Shown: in pieces, positions 1 to 8,868 of the stretch | Position numbering within the stretch: the stretch's first letter is position 1 | Layout: each line of letters starts with the position of its first letter | Translations under genes and position numbers: made by a program | The notes under the pieces: model-generated | Seen by the model: only the letters and a program-made list of their open reading frames with translations | Database searches by the model: none | What the model was told of the DNA's origin: nothing | NCBI RefSeq assembly: GCF_010378095.1 | Contig: NZ_WNJL01000034.1 | Location: 130,239 to 194,238, forward strand | From: Acidithiobacillus ferrianus | GTDB taxonomy: Bacteria; Pseudomonadota; Gammaproteobacteria; Acidithiobacillales; Acidithiobacillaceae | Reading direction: 5' to 3' | Length of the DNA stretch: 64,000 nucleotides

Positions 1-386
1 GAACTGGTAAGCGCGGCGCTGCCCACGGCGGCCAGCGCCGCGCTACCGTCACTGGCGGTGACGGCCGTGGCGGCTGGAGGGGCCAGATCCGCCAGCTTTG
101 CGGCCAGCGCCTGCTGCTGCGTCTGCAGCGCATGGGTTCTGGTATCCAATTTGCCGCGCAGGTTACGGACCTCTTGCTCCAGACGCTGCGTCCGTCCGAG
201 CAGGTCGGCCAACGCGCTCTGGCTGCCCTTGCTCGCCTGTTGAACCGCTATCAGGCTACTCAATTCACCCTGCATGATCGCCATCTGTTGCTGCAACTGG
301 AGCACCTTGTCGCCGAGCGACTCGGCCTGCGCAAACGGGCTCAGGCAAAGCCAGGAAAGGACGAGCAACGGTTGCCAACGTCTCAT
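1..386 (-). CDS. cpoB: Cell division coordinator CpoB/YbgF, N-terminal part
   Basis: Only the first 128 codons are inside the window; the gene runs off the left edge. The protein begins with a short basic and hydrophobic signal peptide (MRRWQPLLVLSWLCL, cleavage expected after AQA). A glutamine- and leucine-rich coiled coil follows, and then an Ala/Pro-rich linker. That is the layout of CpoB (YbgF), the periplasmic trimeric partner of the Tol-Pal system, whose TPR domain would lie outside the window. It starts 21 bp after the pal stop on the same strand, the usual pal-cpoB order. The position next to pal is the strongest support, because the coiled coil alone is not diagnostic. Confidence 0.85.
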   Translation of the reverse strand, partial: MRRWQPLLVLSWLCLSPFAQAESLGDKVLQLQQQMAIMQGELSSLIAVQQASKGSQSALADLLGRTQRLEQEVRNLRGKLDTRTHALQTQQQALAAKLADLAPPAATAVTASDGSAALAAVGSAALTS

Positions 387-407
387 CAAAACAGACTCCC
401 TGGCGAT

Positions 408-986
408 TTAGCCGTTGTAGCCACCACTGTAGACGAAGTCCACCCGACGATTCTTGGCCCAGCACGCGCTGTCATTGCTCATGCACAGGGGGTTGTCTTT
501 GCCAAAACTGACGGTGCTGACCCGCGCTGCGCTGACGCCCTGGGATTCCAGGAACTGTTTGACGGTTTCCGCGCGCCGTTCACCGAGGGCCAGATTGTAC
601 TCCTGAGTGCCCCGGTCATCCGTGTTGCCCTCCAGACGGACCTTGACGTGGGGGTGGGCCACCATGAACCGCGCGTTCTGGGTGGCGATCTGCTGGGCGC
701 GCGCATCCATGGATTCGCTGTTGAAACCGAAATGGACCCGCAGATGTTGCGGCAACGCGGCCAGTTCAGCGGCGCTCAGACCGCTGTTGCCTCCCCCGAT
801 GGGGCCATTGGCATTGAGGTTCTGTCCCCCGATGCCTTCACCCGCGTAACCGGCGGTGGCGGCGGAATTGGCGGGGGCTACCGCTCCGGCGGTAGTGGGC
901 GCACCGCTTCCCACGTTGTGGGCGCAACCGGCGAGTGCCAACGCACCGGCAGCCGCGACAGCCATCCAAATCTTATGATGATGCAT
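408..986 (-). CDS. pal: Peptidoglycan-associated lipoprotein Pal
   Basis: A 192-residue outer-membrane lipoprotein. It has a lipoprotein signal with lipobox LALAGC (lipidated Cys near residue 20), a low-complexity Ala/Gly linker, and a C-terminal OmpA-like peptidoglycan-binding domain. That domain carries the FGFNSE start and the typical NTDDRGT...YN..LGERRA block. Pal anchors the outer membrane to the cell wall during constriction as part of Tol-Pal. Length fits the family, and cpoB follows directly. TolB is not immediately upstream here, because the next upstream gene is the divergent hemC. The pal-cpoB pair therefore seems to have its own promoter. A GGAG ribosome site precedes the ATG. 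Confidence 0.95.
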   Translation of the reverse strand: MHHHKIWMAVAAAGALALAGCAHNVGSGAPTTAGAVAPANSAATAGYAGEGIGGQNLNANGPIGGGNSGLSAAELAALPQHLRVHFGFNSESMDARAQQIATQNARFMVAHPHVKVRLEGNTDDRGTQEYNLALGERRAETVKQFLESQGVSAARVSTVSFGKDNPLCMSNDSACWAKNRRVDFVYSGGYNG

Positions 987-1014
987 GGTTTTCCACTCCT
1001 GAAAAGTTTGCGGA

Positions 1015-1044
1015 ATTGTAGCTTGTAGTGAACGGCAAGATCAA
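1015..1044 (-). promoter_or_regulatory. Candidate sigma-70 promoter for pal-cpoB
   Basis: On the minus strand a TTGATC -35 (1039-1044) is followed after 18 bp by a TACAAT -10 (1015-1020), about 30 bp upstream of the pal start codon. This is recognised by consensus only. Confidence 0.45.
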
Positions 1045-1081
1045 TGCCATGCCGACAGGGGTTCCGACTGCGCGCGCTCCC

Positions 1082-1109
1082 TTGACAGAAAGAGCGGCGC
1101 TGCTATGGT
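1082..1109 (+). promoter_or_regulatory. Candidate sigma-70 promoter for the hem operon
   Basis: A perfect TTGACA -35 (1082-1087) and a TATGGT -10 (1104-1109) are separated by 16 bp, 46 bp ahead of the hemC ATG. It lies in the 168-bp divergent gap between pal and hemC, so the two operons face away from each other. Confidence 0.6.
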
Positions 1110-1154
1110 GGCGAGTAATCTCCTCATCCCCGCAGCAGGGCGGCGCTATAAATC

Positions 1155-2078
1155 ATGTCCCGTCATCTTCGCATCGGCACCCGAGCCAGTCCACTTGCCA
1201 TCTGGCAGGCGGAGCATGTCCGTGACGCGCTGCTGCGCCACCACCCCGGCATCACCGTCGAAATCGTTTCCATGACCACCCGTGGCGATACGTGGCTGGA
1301 GGATGCGCCACCGCACACGTGGGGTGGCAAGGGGCTTTTCGTCAAGGAAATCGAGGACGCCCTGTTGCAGGGACAGGTGGACTTGGCGGTGCATTCCATG
1401 AAGGACGTGCCCGCGCAGCAGCCTGATGGCCTGGAAATCGCGGCGATCATGGCCCGTGAGGATGTCCGGGACGCCTTCGTCAGCAAGGCTTACCCCCATC
1501 CCGACGCCCTGCCGGAGGGGGCCCGGGTAGGGAGCTCCAGCCTGCGGCGGCGGGCGCAGTTGCTGCGGCATCATCCCCATTTGCGGGTGGAAGATTTGCG
1601 CGGAAACGTCGCCACACGCCTGCGCAAGTTGGACGAAGGACAGTATGACGCGGTCATCCTGGCGGCGGCCGGGCTCAAACGCCTGGGACTGCAGGACCGG
1701 ATTACCCACCTGCTGGATATTGATCATTCCCTGCCTGCCGTGGGACAGGGCGCCATCGGTATAGAGACCCGTAGTGACGACACCGTGATGCGCGGGCGGT
1801 TGGTCCCTCTGGCGGATGCCGATACGCAAAGTTGCGTGCTGGCCGAGCGCAGCATGAATCAGGTGCTCGGCGGAGATTGCCGTCTGCCGGTGGCGGCGGT
1901 AGCGGAATGGCGCGGAACGCGGATACATTTGCGCGGGCTGGTCGCCACCCCCGATGGCCGCCGGATACTGCGTGCCGAGGCCGAGGGGCGTGATCCCGCC
2001 GCTCTCGGGCGGACCGTCGCCGAAGCCCTCGTTGCGCAGGGCGCGGCACAGATCATTCAGGACATCCGGTGCTCATGA
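1155..2078 (+). CDS. hemC: Hydroxymethylbilane synthase (porphobilinogen deaminase)
   Basis: This enzyme polymerises four porphobilinogen molecules into hydroxymethylbilane, using a dipyrromethane cofactor, in tetrapyrrole synthesis. The 307-residue product shows the family start RIGTRASPLAIWQA, the HSMKDVPA and SSLRRRAQL blocks and the cofactor-cysteine motif GGDCRLPVA (Cys near residue 241). Length is normal. It is first in an operon with hemD, hemB and a TonB-like gene. The stop overlaps the hemD start as ATGA, so the two are probably translationally coupled. Confidence 0.97.
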   Translation: MSRHLRIGTRASPLAIWQAEHVRDALLRHHPGITVEIVSMTTRGDTWLEDAPPHTWGGKGLFVKEIEDALLQGQVDLAVHSMKDVPAQQPDGLEIAAIMAREDVRDAFVSKAYPHPDALPEGARVGSSSLRRRAQLLRHHPHLRVEDLRGNVATRLRKLDEGQYDAVILAAAGLKRLGLQDRITHLLDIDHSLPAVGQGAIGIETRSDDTVMRGRLVPLADADTQSCVLAERSMNQVLGGDCRLPVAAVAEWRGTRIHLRGLVATPDGRRILRAEAEGRDPAALGRTVAEALVAQGAAQIIQDIRCS

Positions 2079-2863
2079 AGGGCGCGTTGCTCCAGGGCAG
2101 AGGCATCGTGGTTACCCGACCCCGTGAACAAGCCGACGCGCTGGTGACCCAATTGCAGGCGCAAGGCGCGCGCGCCATCCTGTTTCCCGCCGTACAGATC
2201 GAGGCACCCCAAAACTGGCAGTCCCTGGATGATGCCCTGCACCGGTTGTCAGCATATGACTGGATGATCTTTACCAGTCGCAATGCCGTCGCTTTCGCGC
2301 TGAGCCGCCTGCAGAGCCGCCATTTGTCCTGGCCTGCCGGGCCACGCATCGCGGCGGTGGGGCGGGAGACGGCCAAAGCCTTGGGCGAATTTGGCCTGCG
2401 GGTGGATCTGGTCCCCCCAAAATTCAGCTCGGAAGGCCTGCTGGACAGTACCGAGCTGACGGTGGTGCAGGGGCGGCGCATCGCGCTTTTCGTGGGCGAT
2501 CAGGGCCGGGAACTCCTGGAGAAAACGCTGACCGGGCGCGGCGCCGTCATCGACAAAATCCTCTGCTACCGGCGCAGCATCCCCGGCGCCAACCCCACAC
2601 CGCTGCTGCACGCCTGGGCGCGGGGCGAGATCGATGCCGTCACGGTCACCAGCCCGGAAATCTTCAATAATTTCTACCAGATGGTGGGAGGGTTAGGGCA
2701 ACGCTGGCTGAAAAATACCCCCATCATCACCATCAGCCCGCTCACGGCGGAAGCCGTTACGGCGGTTGGTCTGCCCGCTCCCTGGGTAGCGCCGGAAGCC
2801 AGTACCGCCGGAATGATGGCGGCGCTGGATGCGTGGGCACACCGTCAGGAGCCTGTTCCATGA
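2075..2863 (+). CDS. hemD: Uroporphyrinogen-III synthase
   Basis: This enzyme cyclises hydroxymethylbilane with inversion of ring D to give uroporphyrinogen III. The roughly 262-residue protein has the poorly conserved but recognisable HemD pattern. It has an N-terminal VVTRPREQADAL, a DWMIFTSRNAV segment, a central ALFVGDQGRELL and a C-terminal VTVTSPEIFNNF segment. The ATG at 2075 overlaps the hemC stop as ATGA. A GTG at 2069 in the same frame is an alternative start. The stop again overlaps the next gene, hemB, as ATGA. Identification rests on sequence pattern plus the unmistakable hemC and hemB neighbours. Confidence 0.93.
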   Translation: MKGALLQGRGIVVTRPREQADALVTQLQAQGARAILFPAVQIEAPQNWQSLDDALHRLSAYDWMIFTSRNAVAFALSRLQSRHLSWPAGPRIAAVGRETAKALGEFGLRVDLVPPKFSSEGLLDSTELTVVQGRRIALFVGDQGRELLEKTLTGRGAVIDKILCYRRSIPGANPTPLLHAWARGEIDAVTVTSPEIFNNFYQMVGGLGQRWLKNTPIITISPLTAEAVTAVGLPAPWVAPEASTAGMMAALDAWAHRQEPVP

Positions 2864-3852
2864 ATCCGCGTAACCTGCCATCCCGCCATGAACCGCGCCG
2901 TCTGCGCCGGCATCCCGCCCTACGCCGGATGCTTCGTGAACATCACCTGACCGCCGCCGATTTCCTCCTGCCCATTTTTCTCGTAGAAGGCGAGGGCATC
3001 CGTGCCGAAATCTCCTCCATGCCCGGCGTCTTCCGCCACAGCATCGACTCCGCCCTGCGGCTCTGTGCGGAAGCGGTGGCACGGGAAATTCCCGGCGTGC
3101 TGCTCTTCGGGGTCATCGAAGCACACGGCAAGGACGACACCGGCTCTGCCTCCTGGGCGGCGGAGGGTCTGGTACAGCGGGCGATCCGCGCCATCCGCGC
3201 ACGGTATCCGCAATTGCTGATCATTGCCGATGCCTGCTTCTGTGAATACACGGCGCATGGCCACTGCGGCGTACTGGATGCGGGTGGTGATCGCGACGAC
3301 TATGCCACGCTGGAAAACTTGCAGCGACAAGCCATCTCCTACGCCGAGGCGGGAGTGGATGTGGTGGCCCCCTCCGGCATGGTCGACGGTATGGTGATGG
3401 CGATTCGCGAGGCACTGGACGCTACGCAACACCCGCAGATCAGCATCCTTTCTTATGCCGTCAAGTATGCCAGCGCCTTTTATGGCCCCTTCCGGGACGC
3501 GGCGGACAGTGCCCCCCAGTTCGGGGACCGCAAAGGCTACCAGATGGACCCGGCCAATCGCCGTGAGGCCTTTCGCGAGATGGCGCTGGACATTCAGGAA
3601 GGCGGCGATATGGTCATGGTGAAACCGGCCATGCCGTATCTGGACATCCTTCGTGACATCCGGGAGCGGGGTGACCTCCCCGTGCTGGCTTATCAGGTAT
3701 CGGGGGAATACAGCATGCTGCAGGCCGCCGCCCGGGCCGGCTGGCTGGACCTGCGGAGCAGCGTCCTCGAATCCTTGCTGGGCATCAAAAGGGCGGGCGC
3801 CGACGCGATAATCACCTACTACGCCCTCGACGCGGTCGACTGGTTGGGATGA
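2860..3852 (+). CDS. hemB: Delta-aminolevulinic acid dehydratase (porphobilinogen synthase)
   Basis: This enzyme condenses two 5-aminolevulinate molecules into porphobilinogen. The 330-residue protein carries the active-site zinc cysteines in ACFCEYTAHGHCGVLD, the first catalytic lysine in SYAVKYASAFYGPFR and the Schiff-base lysine in MVMVKPAMPYLD. With three cysteines it belongs to the zinc-dependent type. The ATG at 2860 is chosen because it overlaps the hemD stop as ATGA. A longer reading from 2833 would only add non-conserved residues. HemB acts before HemC in the pathway, so three consecutive steps are made from one transcript. Confidence 0.97.
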   Translation: MNPRNLPSRHEPRRLRRHPALRRMLREHHLTAADFLLPIFLVEGEGIRAEISSMPGVFRHSIDSALRLCAEAVAREIPGVLLFGVIEAHGKDDTGSASWAAEGLVQRAIRAIRARYPQLLIIADACFCEYTAHGHCGVLDAGGDRDDYATLENLQRQAISYAEAGVDVVAPSGMVDGMVMAIREALDATQHPQISILSYAVKYASAFYGPFRDAADSAPQFGDRKGYQMDPANRREAFREMALDIQEGGDMVMVKPAMPYLDILRDIRERGDLPVLAYQVSGEYSMLQAAARAGWLDLRSSVLESLLGIKRAGADAIITYYALDAVDWLG

Positions 3853-4550
3853 GGGCCTCGCGGCGCGCGCCCGTGGTCATGCGAATGTCGTCGGCAACCC
3901 CTTTCGAGTCAGCGGGATCCCTGTGGTTCCGGTTACGCTGGTATGGCAGCGCCGCGTTCGTTGGCGCGGTGCGCGTGTTGCGCCTCCGCCCGGAAGATCT
4001 CGATACGTTGTTTCCCTGGGCGCTATGCTCCATCGTCATCAATGGTGTCGTCTGGTTGCTCCTCCTGGGGAGTCTGCCCGGAATGCTGCCGAAGAAGCCC
4101 GCTGTCGATTCTCTGGTGGAGATCTCGTTGACGCCCTCTCCCACCCGCCCACGAATCAGCGCTCCGGCGGTGCCCGCACCGTCCAGTCCGAAGGGTGTGA
4201 TTCCGGCCAGCCCGCCCGTCATGCCGCAAACGGCCTCACCGGCGGCGGCACGCGCCGCGTTCAACGCTTACTTGAAAGACTGGGAAAGCCAAATCATGGC
4301 CCTCGCCGAGAAACACCTTTTTCATGGAAACCACCCCGCGCTACCCCCGGGGCGGGTCGTCGTTGCCGTGACCATCGCCCCGGACGGCCAGCTCATGACG
4401 CTGGAAATGCTGCAGGGATCGCGGAATTCGGTGTTGGTCAATGCCGTGGAAACGGTCATCCGCGCGGCCACACCTTTTCCTGCTTTACCGGCGATCTGGC
4501 AATCCCCGCCGACACCCCTGCGTATTGTACGCACCTGGAGCTTTCAGTAA
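3849..4550 (+). CDS. TonB-family energy transducer-like protein
   Basis: A 233-residue protein with a cytoplasmic arginine-rich N-terminus and one membrane segment at about residues 55-75 (WALCSIVINGVVWLLLL). A proline-rich periplasmic stretch follows (about 85-130). The C-terminal domain resembles TonB_C (GRVVVAVTIAPDGQL...VLVNAVETVIRAATPFPALP). TonB proteins transmit proton-motive force to outer-membrane receptors. The start overlaps the hemB stop as ATGA, so it is co-translated with the haem genes. No exbB or exbD is nearby. A link to iron or haem economy is an inference from context. The N-terminal extension before the membrane segment is longer than in typical TonB. Confidence 0.75.
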   Translation: MRASRRAPVVMRMSSATPFESAGSLWFRLRWYGSAAFVGAVRVLRLRPEDLDTLFPWALCSIVINGVVWLLLLGSLPGMLPKKPAVDSLVEISLTPSPTRPRISAPAVPAPSSPKGVIPASPPVMPQTASPAAARAAFNAYLKDWESQIMALAEKHLFHGNHPALPPGRVVVAVTIAPDGQLMTLEMLQGSRNSVLVNAVETVIRAATPFPALPAIWQSPPTPLRIVRTWSFQ

Positions 4551-4555
4551 GACGT

Positions 4556-5947
4556 TTACGAGCCTACCGGTGGCACCGTGACCTCTTCCAGATCCTCCAG
4601 GCTTCTCTGCCGCGACTCCACCCTGTACACCACGGTGGCGAGCATTCCCAGGAGCGCGACCATCGCCATGATCACCAACACCAGAGGTATCCCCCAACGC
4701 TTCACGAAGATGGGGAACAACACCGCCGAGAAGACCGCGCCCAAGCGGGAAAGTCCCGTGGCGAGGCCCGCCGCGCTGGCGCGCCACTCCGTTGGGAAAA
4801 TCTCCACCGCCAGGGCAAACACGGTCACGCCGGGGCCGATGCCCACCCCCAGCGTATAGATCGCCGCGGAGAGATACACTCCGGCCATCCAGCCTGTCCA
4901 GGAAAACAGCGCAAACAACGCCAGTCCCGCGGACATCATGCCAAAACCCGCCGTCTGCAGGGGAATGCGCCCCCAGCGGTCGAGGCGGGGCAGGACGTAA
5001 ATAATCCCCAGCGCGGAAATCATCAGAAATCCCGCATTCACCGCCGCCGCGCCCGCGTCGCTGCCAACCAGGCCGTTGCTGCGCAAGACCATGGGGAAAT
5101 ACAAGCCGATACCGAGACCGACCACGTCCAGACAAAACCATGGCAAGAGACTCAGCAGCAGGCGCCGCAACCAGGCGCGGTGCAGGAATCTTCGCCACGG
5201 CTGGCGAGACCCCTGAAAGAGGGTCAGTTGTGTCGTGAGATCCGCGGATGTGTATTCCGGGTGGAGCCGCATCAGGGCCTCACGCGCGGCCATCGTGTCA
5301 CCGCGGCGGGCCAGCCAGCGCGGCGATTCGGGCAGATCGCGCCGCACCCACAGCAATAATAGCGCGGGAATGACCGCGCTACCCAACATCCAGCGCCAGG
5401 ACCCGCTCCCTGAAAAAAGCAGCAACCAGCCCACCCCGGTGGAGAGCAACGCACCGACGTACCATGCCAGACCCACCCAGGCAAAGCGGTTCCCACGATG
5501 GGCCGTCTGACTGTATTCCGCGACAATGGTGGCCACCAAGGGGTAATCCAGACCGATGGCCAACCCGGTGAGGAAGCGTCCCAGAAACAGAAGAACGAGA
5601 TCAGGACTGAGCGCGCTGACCAGGGCGCCGATGATATATAAGAAGATATCGGGGAACAGCAGCTTGCGACGACCAAACCGGTCGGTGAGGACTCCACCCG
5701 CCAGCCCTCCCAGCAAAGATCCGAACAGGGCCATGGCCATGAGCAGACCGGTTTCCGTCGCGTGCAAATGCCAGGCACCGTGCAGAGGAAGCAGCACCAC
5801 GGCCATGATGCTGAGGTCATAACCATCCAGGAGCATGCCCAACATGGCGGCCCAGAGGGCCCGGTCACGCGTCCGCTCCGCACCGGCGGACACCGGGCCG
5901 GATGCGGGCTGCGAGCCCACCTGGGGCGGATCATCTGGTGTGTTCAT
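4556..5947 (-). CDS. MFS transporter, sugar/metabolite:H+ symporter-like
   Basis: A 463-residue inner-membrane permease with about 12 hydrophobic segments. It has the MFS signature GGVLTDRFGRRKLLF after TM2, and FLGRFLTGLAIGLDYPLVATIVAEY in TM4, the pattern of the sugar/phosphate/aromatic-acid symporter branch. The N-terminal DGYDLSIMAVV in TM1 supports the same branch. A second DRWGRIP copy follows TM8. It is convergent with the TonB-like gene (5 bp apart) and not obviously in an operon. Substrate cannot be read from the sequence. Confidence 0.85.
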   Translation of the reverse strand: MNTPDDPPQVGSQPASGPVSAGAERTRDRALWAAMLGMLLDGYDLSIMAVVLLPLHGAWHLHATETGLLMAMALFGSLLGGLAGGVLTDRFGRRKLLFPDIFLYIIGALVSALSPDLVLLFLGRFLTGLAIGLDYPLVATIVAEYSQTAHRGNRFAWVGLAWYVGALLSTGVGWLLLFSGSGSWRWMLGSAVIPALLLLWVRRDLPESPRWLARRGDTMAAREALMRLHPEYTSADLTTQLTLFQGSRQPWRRFLHRAWLRRLLLSLLPWFCLDVVGLGIGLYFPMVLRSNGLVGSDAGAAAVNAGFLMISALGIIYVLPRLDRWGRIPLQTAGFGMMSAGLALFALFSWTGWMAGVYLSAAIYTLGVGIGPGVTVFALAVEIFPTEWRASAAGLATGLSRLGAVFSAVLFPIFVKRWGIPLVLVIMAMVALLGMLATVVYRVESRQRSLEDLEEVTVPPVGS

Positions 5948-6006
5948 CCTCCTCCCTCGTTCTGCACCGGGCCAGGGCGTAGCTTATGCCGACGGGAGGT
6001 CGGCAC

Positions 6007-6864
6007 TCAAGCCGCGGACCTTGCGTGCAGGTGCCGGGCATGGAAGGCGAGGTGCTCGCCGATGAAACTGGCGATAAAGAAGTAACTGTGATCATAACCC
6101 TCGTGCCAGCGCAGGATCAGCCGATCGTCTTTTAATCCTTCGAGCCACCGGGTCTTCAATTCGCCCTCCAGAAAAGGGTCTGCGCGCCCCTGGTCGATCA
6201 GGATGGGGGTGGAACTCGTCCCGGCCGTTTCCTGGAGCAGCGCCAGCGCGTCGTAACCCTGCCAGCGCCGCTGATCCGACCCGAGATAGGCGGCAAAGGC
6301 CTTCTGTCCCCAGGGGCTGCGGCTGGGCGCGCAGACGGGGGCGAAAGCCGAGATGGAGCGGTACCGGTCGGGGTGAAGCAGGCCGCACACCAGAGCGCCA
6401 TGCCCGCCCATCGAGTGACCGCAGATGCCCTGTTGCCGCGGGCTCGCGGGAAAATGCCGGTGGATCAGCGCGGGCAATTCCTCGGTCACATAGCGATGCA
6501 TCTGGTAATGGGCCGACCAAGGGGCGGCCGTCGCATCCACGTAAAATCCCGCTCCGCTGCCAAAATCCCAGTCGTCATCCTCGCCGGAGATACCGGTCTG
6601 CCGCGGGCTGGTATCCGGCGCGACGAGGATCAGGCCCAGTTCCGCCGCATAGCGCTGAGCCCCGGCCTTGATCATGAAGGTCTCCTCGGTGCAGGTCAGG
6701 CCCGCCAGGAAATAAACGACGGGGTGTCGTTGATCCCCCCCGGGGGGCGGGAGAAAGATCGAGAAGCGCATGGGGGCATGACAACTCTCGGCATAGTGCT
6801 GGTAGCGTTGCACCAGCCCGCCGAAGCAGGCATGCGCCTCCAATAGTTCCAGTGCCGTTGCCAT
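6007..6864 (-). CDS. fghA: S-formylglutathione hydrolase
   Basis: A cytoplasmic serine hydrolase of the esterase D family that converts S-formylglutathione to formate and glutathione. The 285-residue protein shows the nucleophile elbow GHSMGGHGAL, acid residue region DQGRADPFL and the catalytic histidine in GYDHSYFFI. The N-terminal FLAGLTCTEETFM motif is also typical. It starts 9 bp after the stop of the S-(hydroxymethyl)glutathione dehydrogenase, the enzyme that makes its substrate, so the two form the usual glutathione-dependent formaldehyde oxidation pair. Confidence 0.96.
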   Translation of the reverse strand: MATALELLEAHACFGGLVQRYQHYAESCHAPMRFSIFLPPPGGDQRHPVVYFLAGLTCTEETFMIKAGAQRYAAELGLILVAPDTSPRQTGISGEDDDWDFGSGAGFYVDATAAPWSAHYQMHRYVTEELPALIHRHFPASPRQQGICGHSMGGHGALVCGLLHPDRYRSISAFAPVCAPSRSPWGQKAFAAYLGSDQRRWQGYDALALLQETAGTSSTPILIDQGRADPFLEGELKTRWLEGLKDDRLILRWHEGYDHSYFFIASFIGEHLAFHARHLHARSAA

Positions 6865-6873
6865 TCCCCGCCC

Positions 6874-7983
6874 CTAAAAGGTCAGCACGGTGCGGATGGA
6901 CTCGCCCTGGTGCATCAGATCAAAGGCGGTGTTGATTTCTTCCACCGGCAGGGTATGCGTGATCATTTCGTCGATCTGGATCTTGCCTTCCATGTACCAA
7001 TCGACCAGCTTGGGCACATCCGTGCGGCCCCTGGCGCCGCCGAAGGCGGAGCCGCGCCAGTTGCGGCCGGTCACCAGCTGGAAGGGACGGGTGCGGATTT
7101 CCTGACCGCTGCCCGCCACGCCGATGATGATGCTGGTACCCCAGCCCTTGTGGCAGCATTCCAGCGCCTGGCGCATCAGATCCACATTGCCGATGCACTC
7201 GAAACTGAAGTCGGCGCCGCCCCGGGTCAGACGCACCAGATAGGGTGCCAGTTCATCCTCGACTTCTTTGGGGTTGACGAAGTGGGTCATACCGAACCGC
7301 TCGGCCAGCGCCCGCTTCGCCGGGTTGATGTCGACCCCGACGATCATGTCGGCGCCGGCCATGCGCGCGCCCTGCACCACATTGAGTCCGATCCCGCCGA
7401 GGCCGAAGACGACGACTTTATCGCCGGGGCGGACCCGGGCGGTATAGATCACCGCACCGATACCGGTGGTCACCCCGCACCCGATGTAGCAGACCTTGTC
7501 GAAGGGGGCGTCTTCCCGAATTTTCGCCAGGGCAATCTCGGGGAGCACCGTGTAGTTGGCGAAGGTACTGGTGCCCATGTAGTGATACAGGGGGACGCCG
7601 TGGCTGGAGAAACGGCTGGTGCCATCGGGCATCACGCCGCGCCCCTGGGTTTCGCGAATCGCCTGGCAGAGATTGGTCTTGCCGCTCAGACAGTATTCGC
7701 ACTCCCGGCATTCGGGGGTGTAGAGCGGGATGACGTGATCGCCCGGTTTGAGCGAGCGCACGCCCGGTCCGACCTCCACCACCACGCCCGCGCCTTCATG
7801 ACCCAACACCGTCGGGAACAGCCCCTCGGGGTCCATACCGGAGAGGGTGTAGGCATCGGTATGGCAGACGCCGGTGGCCTTGATCTCCACCAGCACCTCA
7901 CCGGCACGCGGGCCTTCCAGTTGCACGGTTTCGACGACGAGGGGCTGGTTGGCGGCATAGGCGACGGCGGCACGAACATCCAT
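6874..7983 (-). CDS. frmA: S-(hydroxymethyl)glutathione dehydrogenase (class III alcohol dehydrogenase)
   Basis: This zinc enzyme oxidises the spontaneous formaldehyde-glutathione adduct with NAD. The 369-residue protein has the catalytic zinc ligands in [12 protein letters not shown] and LGHEGAGVV. The structural-zinc cysteine cluster is [15 protein letters not shown], and the nucleotide fold shows [13 protein letters not shown]. The conserved [17 protein letters not shown] segment is typical of class III enzymes. It lies between fdhD (33 bp upstream) and fghA (9 bp downstream) on the same strand. The product of the pathway is formate, which makes the fdhD neighbour meaningful. Confidence 0.96.
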   Translation of the reverse strand: MDVRAAVAYAANQPLVVETVQLEGPRAGEVLVEIKATGVCHTDAYTLSGMDPEGLFPTVLGHEGAGVVVEVGPGVRSLKPGDHVIPLYTPECRECEYCLSGKTNLCQAIRETQGRGVMPDGTSRFSSHGVPLYHYMGTSTFANYTVLPEIALAKIREDAPFDKVCYIGCGVTTGIGAVIYTARVRPGDKVVVFGLGGIGLNVVQGARMAGADMIVGVDINPAKRALAERFGMTHFVNPKEVEDELAPYLVRLTRGGADFSFECIGNVDLMRQALECCHKGWGTSIIIGVAGSGQEIRTRPFQLVTGRNWRGSAFGGARGRTDVPKLVDWYMEGKIQIDEMITHTLPVEEINTAFDLMHQGESIRTVLTF

Positions 7984-8016
7984 GGTGGTATTTCTCCCGT
8001 GAGGACAGAGGAACGG

Positions 8017-8868
8017 TCATTTCAAACAAGGCATGGCAACCCGCGGGCGGGCGGGCGTACAGCCCCGGATACGCTCGCCGTGGGCATAGACGGTCATGCG
8101 CGCGTCGCGGGTATAGCCGATCAAGGTGAGACCGTGACTGTCGGCCACCTGGATCGCGAGACTGCTGACTCCGGAGATGGCCGCCACGATGGGGACTCCG
8201 AAGCCCAGCGCCTTGAGGACCATCTCAAAGGTCAGACGGGAGGATACCCCCAGCATGACCGCCTCGTCGCGCGCCCAGCCTTGCTCCAGCGCGGCGCCGA
8301 CGGCCTTATCCACGGCGTTGTGACGGCCGATGTCTTCCCGCACCAGGTCGCTCTGCGGCCTGGCCAGGATCGCCGCGTGGGCGGTACCGGTATGGCGGTT
8401 CAGCGCCTGTCGCGCCTGCATCTGCGCCAGCAGATCATGGATCACGTCGGCATCCAGCCAGAGCGCGCGCCGAATCGGCGTAAAGGGCACCAGGCCCCTG
8501 AAACAAGGGGTGCCGCAGAGCCCGCAGGCGCTGCCGCCAATGATGTGGCGACGCTTCCGCGCCACCCGCGCCGCGGCCGCATCGGCCAGTTGCAGGTATA
8601 TGGCCCAGCCCTCGGCCACCTGCACCGCCTCCCAGGCGACAATCTCCGCCAGGGATCGCAAGACGCCTTCACTCCAGAGGAATCCCCGGAAGAAATCCTC
8701 CAAGTGATCAGGAGTCGCCATCATCACCGCATAGGGCGCACCGTTGATCACCAGGGATACGGCCGCCTCTTCCAGAACCGCTTCTTCATGCTCTACGGGC
8801 GCACAGCGGGCCTCCAGCACCGTCGCCGCAGACCAGCCTACTCCGCCGCAGCCCGTATCCACGCGCAT
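8017..8868 (-). CDS. fdhD: Formate dehydrogenase accessory sulfurtransferase FdhD
   Basis: FdhD transfers sulfur to the molybdenum cofactor of formate dehydrogenases. The 283-residue protein has the sulfurtransferase cysteine pair in SACGLCG, followed by the VREDIGRHNAVDKAVG block and the SRLTFEMVLKAL stretch, all characteristic of FdhD. No formate dehydrogenase subunit is in the window. Its place in front of frmA and fghA suggests that the formate they release is oxidised by an enzyme encoded elsewhere. Its 5' end overlaps the small upstream gene by about 31 bp. Confidence 0.95.
   Translation of the reverse strand: MRVDTGCGGVGWSAATVLEARCAPVEHEEAVLEEAAVSLVINGAPYAVMMATPDHLEDFFRGFLWSEGVLRSLAEIVAWEAVQVAEGWAIYLQLADAAAARVARKRRHIIGGSACGLCGTPCFRGLVPFTPIRRALWLDADVIHDLLAQMQARQALNRHTGTAHAAILARPQSDLVREDIGRHNAVDKAVGAALEQGWARDEAVMLGVSSRLTFEMVLKALGFGVPIVAAISGVSSLAIQVADSHGLTLIGYTRDARMTVYAHGERIRGCTPARPRVAMPCLK

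Noticed and set aside
3923..5359. Long plus-strand frame across the TonB-like gene end and the MFS gene
   Set aside because: It crosses two accepted genes in other frames, with low-complexity Arg/Gly/His content.
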